From the NCBI GenBank assembly GCA_001683735.1, contig LUGG01000070.1:1-15923 (forward strand): a DNA stretch of 15,923 nt, written 5' to 3'. Shown piece after piece: positions 1 through 8,700 of the stretch. Origin of the DNA: Grifola frondosa. Its lineage: Eukaryota; Basidiomycota; Agaricomycetes; Polyporales; Grifolaceae. The translations under genes and the position numbers were made by a program. Position 1 is the stretch's first letter, and each line of letters starts with the position of its first letter. The notes beneath the pieces were generated by a model that had not been told where the DNA came from, searched no databases, and saw only the letters and a program-made list of their open reading frames with translations.

Positions 1-939
1 TTTGTGATAATAAACGACCCGCTAATTTAACATTTATTCCAGTTTAAAAAACTCGATGGATTAGAAAATTTATAATTATAAATTCTATTTTTAATATTTT
101 CAATATTAGCAGAATCAAATAACGTTTTAATAATAAATCCAAAAGAACGTCTCGATTTAGTGCTAATAAATCCTAAAACATTAGCTAAAATATTACTATC
201 GTAATAAGGATGATTTAATCGAACTAAATCTAGTACTACAGGTTTTTTAAAATATTTACTTAAATTAGCACATAAAAACTGTAAATCTGTTTTATTTCGC
301 CGTAGGACAACTAATTTTTTATTTTTATCAGCTTTATTTTTAACTAAAAGTAAAATAAATGTATAACAAACTTTTTTATTTGTAACATAAAAAACAGGTT
401 TACTAATTAACCAAACATTTTTAAAATGAATATTCTAGAATAGAATGAAAATTTAAATATAAAAATTTAGTACTATTATTAAAGTTATAAATAATATTTT
501 TGAGAATTAGCTATTTCCAAATTAAATTTAGAAAAAGATTTTAAGTAATTTAATATTAAAGCATTAAAAGTTATTCCTTCATTTGTAAGAGTAAATTTAT
601 TATTATTGTTTATATTACTTTTTTTTTTGTTTTTGTCATAAGTTAACATATCTATTCTATCAAAATATTTTTTTTTAAATTTAAATTAGATATATTTTGT
701 ATATTATTTTGATTATTTTGTTCCATATCTGATATAGATAATGTTTCTTTTTTCGAATTTAATATTATTATATTATTATTAAATTTTGATGATAATAATT
801 CTATATATTGGATATATTTAAAAAAAGTTATTTTTTGACTATTTAAAGGTTTGTTATTTAAATTTAATTTATTATCCTTATTTAAGGAAATATTTTTTTT
901 TGAATTTTGTATTTTCATTTTTATGTTGGTTGTGTTCAT
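1..939 (-). pseudogene. rps3: rps3, mitochondrial small-subunit ribosomal protein S3, 3'-partial and frame-broken
   Basis: This encodes ribosomal protein S3 of the mitoribosomal small subunit. The gene starts at the ATG at 939 and leaves the window on the left. The N-terminal part (939 to about 677) is an Asn/Lys-rich low-complexity stretch typical of fungal mitochondrial S3. Further on, the frame reads YFDRIDMLTYD, then LEIANSQKYY, then a clean stretch from about 425 to 60 with NVWLISKPVFYVTNKK, PVVLDLVRLNHPYYDSN and STKSRRSFGFIIK. At the left edge NVKLAGRLLSQ matches the conserved C-terminal S3 core. These pieces lie in different frames. Breaks fall near 668-676 (a run of nine A on the coding strand), about 485, about 428 and 40-58. 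Either the gene has decayed, the sequence has errors here, or ribosomes shift frame. The family assignment is firm; the functional state is not. Confidence 0.8.
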
Positions 940-1348
940 GATTATTAATTTATATATTTATATATTTTATATTTTTTTTATTTTTACTTTTCATAACGAA
1001 AGGCTAAATAATTTTTTTTTAATTTTTTATTTTATTATTTTGCTACTTAACAATCCACTATATTTAATAATATACATACGTTTTATTTTCCTATAAATAA
1101 TATGGTGTTTAATATAAAGGATACTTATTTTATATAAAATTATTAAGTTAAAACAGTTAATGAGAACGAGTAGATACATAGTATCAAAGAAAAAATCCAA
1201 TTAAACAATTTTTTTTAAGAATTAAAAAAAATATCTATTATTTAAATGAATATTCTTTATTAACTTATTCTTTTAAAATAAAGAACCGTTGGAGCCAAGC
1301 ATAACACCGCGCCCTATTCCCGGTACCCCGTAAAAAGAAAATAAAAAA

Positions 1349-1364
1349 GCTGGAAACCTCTAAT
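1349..1364 (+). other. Group I intron core-like motif in the spacer, opposite strand
   Basis: The 16 bases GCTGGAAACCTCTAAT are identical to the P4-region motif of cox2 intron 3, which lies on the minus strand at 9225-9210. Here the motif is on the plus strand. I could not find the matching P7 elements downstream, so this may be an intron fragment rather than a whole intron. Confidence 0.4.
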
Positions 1365-1414
1365 CTTATAAGACAATAAAAATGTAAGTTTGGCACACTC
1401 TTATTAATCCAAGG

Positions 1415-1452
1415 CCCCTCCCGTAACGCTAGCCCTAAAGGGCAGGGAGGGG
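1415..1452 (+). repeat. GC-rich double-hairpin element, spacer copy
   Basis: The outer arms CCCCTCCC (1415-1422) and GGGAGGGG (1445-1452) are perfectly complementary. They enclose an inner hairpin, GCCCTAAAGGGC (1432-1443). The core CCCGTAACGCTA...GCCCTAAAGGGC recurs in cox2 introns 4 and 5. This architecture resembles the double-hairpin elements described from some fungal mitochondrial genomes. Confidence 0.75.
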
Positions 1453-1459
1453 TACCCAG

Positions 1460-1494
1460 CGCCCTAAAGGGACTCTCTCCCTAAGGGCAGGGGA
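1460..1494 (+). repeat. Second GC-rich hairpin cluster next to the double-hairpin element
   Basis: CCCTAAAGGG and a related CCCTAAGGG palindrome lie in tandem directly after the 1415-1452 element, separated by a CT-rich stretch. It looks like a diverged or rearranged copy of the same GC-rich family. Confidence 0.5.
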
Positions 1495-2511
1495 AACATA
1501 AAAAACTTTAAAGAACCCGAAGTACGATAATTCTGTTTGAAAATTTGATGGGTAAAGATCAAAATTTAATCCCAAAACAAAATAGATTCATCATTATTCT
1601 TAATATCTCTAAATTTATACATTAATTATATAACAATTTTTTTATTCAAGAAAATTTAATTACTATATTTTAATTTTTACATAATAAATTTAAAAAATAA
1701 TCTACAATTTTTAGGTTAATTTCACATTTTTTTTAAGTTTAGTTTTAAGATTAAAATATTTATCTATATGTAATCTTAATAATACTAGAGATGAATAATA
1801 ATGTTATCATAATACACTAAATAGACTAGATTATTAAAAAAAAATAGAGAATACCTACTCTATTTTAAGATAATAATATTTCATTATTAATGAATAACTT
1901 ATAAGTTATATTATTAGGTTTATCTTCTATCCACCAAAGTATATTTTGTGATTTTTAATTTAAATAATGATTATCATCAAATATTATTATATATATATAT
2001 ATTTTATAAAGATTAGATTATATTATAGTGTATTTATTTGTCATCATATTTTAATCTCCGTATATACAGTATTAAGTATATATAGGTATTTGCATGATTG
2101 TATGAACATTAATTACCAAAATTTAATGAACATAAATAGTTGAATATACAACCATTAAAATATATTTATGACCAATATATGGGTTAATTAATAGTAAAAG
2201 CTGGTTTATCCGCATAATTGCGTTTTTATTTTATTTATAAATTATTAATGCCTTTATGATAATCCATACATTTATAATACAGTTTATAGGAATACGAGTT
2301 CTTTTTTCTAACATTCGTATAATAAGAGATATAATTTAAAGCATATTCTGAATGTAATAAATTTTTGTTAAACGATTGGATGCGAGTCCACCCTGATCAT
2401 TATAAGCTTTAGATAACAAGTATTAAAAATAGTACAAATCCAATTTTGAATTTTATATATTTTAAGTTAAGGGTTGCTTCTCTGGCTTTTAAAAATTTGT
2501 TCCCAACTGCC

Positions 2512-2548
2512 GGCCGCCCACCAGCATTTTAGAGAGTGGAGGGTGGGG
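2512..2548 (+). repeat. GC-rich hairpin downstream of cox2
   Basis: A GC island of the form CCGCCCACC, a loop of about 20 bases, then GGGTGGGG stands out from the AT-rich background 3' of cox2. The arms pair over six or more bases. It could be a GC cluster or an RNA-processing hairpin; only the pairing is visible. Confidence 0.4.
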
Positions 2549-2656
2549 ATAAAAAAAAAATATAATATATATAGTAATAAAAATAAATTTAATATTAACA
2601 AAATATATTGTACATATAAAAATGTTTAAACTATTAAATTTATTTTAAACTATAGA

Positions 2657-2721
2657 TTAAGCAGCATCTATCCATGCTAAATAATCTTGTACTGAAACTG
2701 CTTCTATAGCAATTGGCATGA
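2657..2721 (-). CDS. cox2: cox2 exon 8
   Basis: This encodes the last base pair of codon F231, then [20 protein letters not shown] and TAA. It supplies the CuA ligand M232 and the C-terminus. Intron 7 ends in G at 2722. Confidence 0.9.
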
Positions 2722-5700
2722 CTAAATTTTTATTCTTACTAAGGGGTACTTTAAAGATTTAGTTTGGTGTATTTTACATCTCCATCTGTTGATTGTTCTA
2801 TCACTAACTCCTAACTCTCTTTACCGTATCAAAAACTACTTCTATTTTTGTATTTACATCGACTAAAATGACTGATCTACCTTTTCTAAGACCTAAATGT
2901 GTGCGTAGACATTTTTCTTCTTGTTCTTCAGAAATTTTTCAATTGTCCCAGTTTTAATTTTTCTATGTAATTTTATAGTAGCTTGATTAAAAGATCTATT
3001 AAGAAATGATAGTGATAAGTCTTGATTAGATTCCTCATCTCTAATATAACCTTTAGCCCCTAGTTAACATAAAAACTACTGTTAAGCATCGGGTGAATTG
3101 CATCCATATATACTTGTTCTGCTATTGTTAATTAATATAAAGTTAAATAAAAAAGAGAATCATACTCATCTTTAATTAAAACATGGTTAGGGTTTAACTT
3201 AGCAAATAATTCTATATGATTAGGTGTAATATCAATTATATATAATGTAAATGCACTCCATGTATTTTTAACAACATTGCTGTAAAACTTGTTATGTCTA
3301 GATGTTTTAGTAAAGGCATTGTTTTTTGTTGTTTATCGTGTAAACAAATTTACCCCTTAAGGGACTTTGATGAGGGACTTTGAATAGGGCAAGGGATTTT
3401 CAAGAGATGATCCTAAATATGAATCTTTACCGTGACAAAATTGGTATATACCAGGCAAACCTTTATAGTTACGAAGAGAATTCCATTCTATCCCTTAAGG
3501 GCGAGGTAAAATAAATTTTGCTATAGGTGTAATGACATCATATTTAGAAGCTATTTCATCTAAAGAAAGTGATAAAACAGACTTAATGGTCATACGATGT
3601 TAAAAATGGATTTTTGCATTAACATAAATATAATTCTAACTTAGCTTTAAAATTAGGAATTGCTGGATTAGAGTGTAATCTATTTCCTTTAAAGTCTATA
3701 GGCAATAAACTCATTAAAGAATAATATATTAGACTATCAACATTGGGCTTGACTTTACCTTAGTATTAAAATAATTATCTTTTCTTTCGAAAAGGGAAGG
3801 ACTATTTCTTTAACTAAATCAAATTAGTCATATAACGTTTAGTCTCTGAGGCTTATAATTTTTAATTGCCTGCTAGTTGCCTAACTAAGAATTAAGGGTT
3901 CTAGCATATAGTAATATTTTTCATGGACCCATGCTTAAACTAATCCATGGTAAACACCACAACGAAAAATTGTTATTTTTAGCTTTCGTCTTCGTCATAA
4001 ATTATAGGATGATACCTTTGTAATCCTTTAAATAATAAAATTTGTATGATTCCATCCCTTTCCCTAATGGGTCCCTAATGGGTCCCTAATGGGTACCTAA
4101 TGGGTCCCTAATGGGTGGGCGACGTTGTACCTTTTATTAAACATTGTTGAATAGGTGAATTTCCGCCTTGAGTCTTAGATCTAGACCGAAATATCTGATC
4201 AATTCATTAAAAGACGGAAAAAGTAAAGAAGTACCAGTAACTAGGTCTTCTATTACTACTTTTTTTTTTAATGAGATAAGGGGTTTTATCTCCACGGCTC
4301 TTCCTGTAAGTACAGCCTTAACAAACATTTTATTAATATGTCTTAATTAAGAAACTCGATAATAATTACCTAATCCGCACTGAGTAGCTGCTTCAACAAC
4401 ATTAAATTCTTTATCGAATGCAACAATTTTATTCAACAGTAAAGAATTATAGTCAATACCTTAAAAGTCAGGTCGTAAAAACTGACTAGTTAAGCGGTCG
4501 ACCTTCTTCAAAAAACCTACACTCTATATTTACTCATATGTGTAATTATTTAATTCAGAAAATTCATTAGAGTTTCGATTTTTTTCTTTACTAAGTTAGA
4601 TATTCCTTAGCTAAAAATATTATGTCCATGGTTAAATGAAGTAAATTCGTAAATTATTCCCTCCCTTGTAATTGCTTTAAATGGTCGAGATAATTCTAAA
4701 TTTTATCGAATAAAGTTAACATAATAATTAGGTGTAACATAAGTAGGTTGCCAAAAAATTTTTTTATTAGCCTAAGTTTTTTACTTCTAGATAGAGAAGT
4801 CGGTTTGAAATAAAATTAACTGTTCGATAGTGGTTCATTAATCGTATAGTAAAATTTGTAGTAGCACCAATGTAAAACTTTTTAGTTTTAGGGCTAAATA
4901 TAGTATAAACACCGGCTTTATCTTATATTAAATAAGTAATACTGTTACAATGTGAAATAGGTAAAGAAATAAAATTGGAATGAGAGATAAATTTATTAGC
5001 TTAAAAATAATCGATTGAATAACCAGTATGACCTTTGAAGAAGAAGGTGATCACAATTGTTTTTAATAAAAAATTTAAGTGGAGAATTATCAGGTAAATA
5101 ACTATACATATAATTAAGCATAGTTCTTGAAAATACTTTTTTTAATAGTTTCAGTTTCAGTCCAAGGAATAAAATTTTATTTTTTATTAGGGATTATACT
5201 AGATATTTTTCTGATATTTATAATATGGTTAATACAAATGCACTAAAATAAGAAAACTTTTTTTAATAGTTTTCCAATAAATTACTTTATTGACTAGACT
5301 ATGTCTTCAACTAATATTTAAAATAGTTGTTGGGCACTCGTGTCAGGATTATTGTTGTACTACTCACCCGTTAGTCGTTGAACGTTCCTACTTCTATAAA
5401 TGATTAGTACCGAAGTAGGCTTCGCTGCAAGTTTTCTTAATATATTTAACTATACATCAGGCGACTATGCGCAAGGACAGTTAATCTTTATAATTATAAT
5501 AAGAGGTTCTTGCAATTTACCCAATTTTGTCGACTGACTCTCATCAGAAGGAAACCTGTGTTAGATTTCAGAGCATTGCTTTTCTATATAAATAATTATT
5601 GATGATTAATAATCGTTAGATTTTTTGTTATATGTTCAGTAAAGTCTTTTTCATATATAAACTTAAATCTGTTTTATAAGGTTTACCTGTTGTAATATAA

Positions 5701-8700
5701 TTTTTAATTGGTGAATATGATACCCTTTAAATTTAAATGTTCTAATAAGAGTTTAACTTTATTAAATCGTGTAGCAGTATTTAATTATAAATTTATAAGA
5801 TAAATAGGTTTATTTAATAGGATTCTCCCTTTACCAGTTTTTTAAGAATTTACTATATAAAGGATGTGTAACCAAATAAACAGATTCTCCGTCTATATTT
5901 ATTAATCGTTCTTTATTTAAATAATTATATACACCATGGCCAAGTGGAAATTGATTTGAAACCTAATTTATTCTATATTTGTTTAGGGTTAGAATAATAA
6001 GAATGTACAGTTTTTTCTCTTTTGCTGTACCTAAAGTTTTTGAAGACTTTCTCTATTAATTGCTCTCATTTTTTTTAAGTCTGACTAACCTGAGCCAACT
6101 TGCAGGTAATAGATTATTTATTTATAATGAAGAAGTTAAACTAACTGAAATATTATATTTTTTACTATATACAAGATGATCAGTATTTATATATCTAGTT
6201 AAAGTAGTTCTACTTATACCTAATCCTATACTAGCACTATTAATAGAAGTAAAGCTACTTATAAATTCACCTTTACTATTGTGAACTAATATATCTACTT
6301 TATATCTTGATAAGTCATTAGTTCTTTCTCTAGGAATGAAAACCTAGTTTTACTAATTTAAGATAATTTGATTCCGGTTGATAATAATAGATTAGTGCTT
6401 GTTCAAGCATTCTAATTTAAAATGTTATAAACAATTCAAAAATGGAACTTAAATGTGAATCTAATTTAAATTTAGGATTCTCTTCAATAAAATTATTTAA
6501 ATCATGAGGAGTAGTTTTAATTATACCTCCTTCTGGGTACAAAGTCCCCCCCTGCCCTTTAGGGCTAGCGTTACGGGTGGGGCAGTATAATTATCCCAAC
6601 CTCCATTTAAAATAATATGGTTGTAGAATAATCCCCCATTTTTTTTCACCTTTTCTTAAATGATCTTTCAATGAAGCTTGATGACTCTTGACCATGTAGT
6701 TATATTGCTGAGCCTATATTTATCTGTTGATTTTTCCATTACATTAAACTGGTATCATCTACAAATTTAATTTCATCAAGACTATTTCCAACAGTCATAT
6801 TCATTGGTCTATTATAAACAGGTATAGAAGTTGTAGAATTATTTACTTTAGATGAAATTAGCAAATGATTACAATGAGTTAAAAGATAGTTTTTAATTTT
6901 TAATTCTACTTAATTATTTAAAGAATCAATAGATTCTTGTAATATTAATCTAGCATTAGAAATTTCTTTAGTTTCATGCCAAGTTATGAAACTAGTCTTA
7001 CTATTATTACTGTACATTCTTTTTTTCTTTTCTGGTTATAATTCATAATTTATATATAAAAATATAAATCTGCTAGACGGCGATTTATTCAAATTAAATT
7101 ATTTATACAGAAAAGGATTATTTCTTATATATATATATGTATTATATATTTATAAATATATCATCACGTATAATCTCTGAGGATTTAAAATAAACCTGCT
7201 AATAAACCTTATATTATAAATTTATTACTATATTGAATAGTATTTATAATATACCTTACCATAAATTAAATAAAAATGAAGGTTTTAACCGCAATACTCA
7301 AATTTAATATTAAACACAAGGTATGTTGTTTTAGCATATATGATGTTGATTAGTATATTAAATACTAAAGGCCATTAAAACCATAGAAAGTTCCAGTTCT
7401 TTCAGCTAAAATAGATGTTTGATTTAATCGCGTTTTAATATTAATATTATAATATGTAACTAGTTATATTACCTTTGTAGTCAGCCGCATAATAAAACTA
7501 ATATCGTTTTTGATGGGTAAAGTTTAGTAGGATTCATATATCGTTTAACTATTGATGTAGCACCAACAGAATTTATTCTTAAATATTTTAACATTAGTTT
7601 ACTGTGTCATAATGTACTGCTGTCAGGGTATCTGATAATAGCTTTAGTATTTCGAGGAGGTGTTCTACGTAAAAAAATTCTCTTTATATAAAGGTTAATA
7701 ACAAAATAAACTAAATCCTTATTCATCTAATCTATAATTGTCTGAAAATTCTTGAGGTAATTTGTTTGTAAGAAAGGTTTATCCAATTTAAGTTTTATAT
7801 TACAAATTATATGCAATAAGTATGATTTTAATGGATCTTCCTCCACCCCTACCCCTGTTAGGGCACCCGTAACGCTACGCCCTAAAGGGCAGGGAGGGGT
7901 AGTAAACTATCTGCCATTCTATTACCTTAAAACATCTCTCCTGCCCGATGGCCAGCTTATTTAGCATAAGCTAAATTTACCAAATCTTTACCCAACACTA
8001 CTAATAACTGGTATTGAAAATAACTTAATGAAGTATAATTAATACTAAAAAAGGATTTGTCTTTAATTATTATTTAGTAAAATTTATTTTTACCAAATAG
8101 TAAATAGATTATGTAAAGTCTCTGAGGAATGTCTATGCCTGTCCTGCAAATTATAAAATAGTTTAATAGAACACTACAATTATGTTTTAAGATACATATC
8201 TAATAATTATAATTATTAATACCTTGCATATAATAATCTTACCTGGCCAATTTTACCAGGTACTGCATCAATTTTAATTCCTAGTGAAGGTACTGCAAAT
8301 GAATGAATAACATCAGCCAAGTATTTATTATTAATATTTATTTATAAATAAAGTTTATACCACATAGAAGGTAAAATATACGTTATTACTAAATTTCTTA
8401 ATTTAGGCATACTCTAAATATAAATTCCAGATCTTTATTTTTAATACCTTGAATAGTAGAATTAATGTTATATTTAATTAAGCCATAGGAGTTAATAAAT
8501 TATAGTTATTATCAGGAACTACTTTACCCTTATCTTTATAAAAAAAAATTATATTGTTAATTAAAACAAGGTAAGGATCTTGTACTAAATTTTAAACCAT
8601 AATAAATATTTCCTTTTATCCGACTTTATAATTCAGGAGGCAAGCTTAAATTTAACTGTATATGGAATATTAGAACAATAATGAGAAAGAACCATAAATG

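Larger units (their letters stand above)
940..2656. other. AT-rich spacer between rps3 and cox2
   Basis: This is about 1.7 kb without a credible reading frame. It holds two clusters of GC-rich hairpins near 1415-1494 and 2512-2548, a plus-strand copy of a group I intron core motif at 1349-1364, and simple AT repeats such as the TA run near 1988-2004. I found no tRNA or rRNA that folds convincingly. Most of it looks like ordinary fungal mitochondrial intergenic DNA. Confidence 0.6.
2722..3942 (-). other. cox2 intron 7, group I (1221 nt)
   Basis: The exon end CATGGAT pairs over seven bases with GTCCATG inside the intron (around 3914-3920), closing with the U-G pair expected of P1. Core motifs follow: AGCAGGCAATTA, the R-type element CCTCAGAGACTAAACG (about 3838-3852) and the S-type element AAAGAAATAGTCC (about 3803-3815). 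The intron ends in G at 2722. It carries a broken GIY-YIG gene. Confidence 0.85.
3963..5564 (-). other. cox2 intron 6, group I with a different core type (1602 nt)
   Basis: The exon end GAAAT pairs with GTTTC a few bases into the intron (P1). The core reads AATTGCAAGAACCTCTTA, then CTTGCAGCGAAGCC, CGTTCAACGACTAACGGG (about 5382-5365), ACGAGTGCCC and AAGACATAGTC (about 5295-5305). The GTTCAACGACTA form of the P7 strand differs from the CTCAGAGACTA form of introns 2, 3, 4, 5 and 7. It resembles the group IA type. The endonuclease gene follows the core. Confidence 0.85.
5579..7379 (-). other. cox2 intron 5, group I (1801 nt)
   Basis: Core motifs on the minus strand include ATTGCGGTTAAAACC (about 7295-7280), TTAGCAGG and the R-type element AATCCTCAGAGATTATACG (about 7185-7168), with AGAAATAATCC near 7105-7115 as a possible S element. 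The intron follows GGT (Gly219) and ends in G. A broken GIY-YIG gene occupies 7017-6122, and about 550 nt separate it from exon 6. Confidence 0.8.
7431..8254 (-). other. cox2 intron 4, group I (824 nt)
   Basis: The exon end TACCTGGT pairs over eight bases with GCCAGGTA, 8 nt into the intron, the best P1 in this gene. TTTGCAGGACAGGC and the R-type element CCTCAGAGACTTTACA (about 8131-8117) follow, then AAAGACAAATCC (about 8052-8063). It is the shortest of the seven introns and ends in G at 7431. Confidence 0.85.

Noticed and set aside
851..1096. Plus-strand frame of 81 codons
   Set aside because: It is an F/I/L-rich frame opposite the Asn/Lys-rich start of rps3 and AT spacer. Nothing in it resembles a known protein.
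1546..1559. Shared TTTGATGGGTAAAG with 7508-7521
   Set aside because: It is only about 13-14 bases with no flanking similarity. At 7508 it is the antisense of an ORF fragment. Chance is likely in this composition.
1280..1560. Mitochondrial RNase P RNA (rnpB)
   Set aside because: I looked for the conserved P4 strands and did not find them.
2370..2450. tRNA-like segment closed by ATTGGAT/ATCCAAT
   Set aside because: The seven-pair closing stem is real, but the D and anticodon arms do not fold and there is no TTC-type T-loop on either strand.
4168..4350. Plus-strand frame of 60 codons
   Set aside because: It is the antisense shadow of the intron 6 endonuclease C-terminus.
5563..5564. Alternative exon 6 of 16 nt ending ATCT
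   Set aside because: It also keeps the reading frame, but intron 6 would then end in T. The 14-nt form gives U before, G at the end and a P1 pairing of GAAAT with GTTTC.
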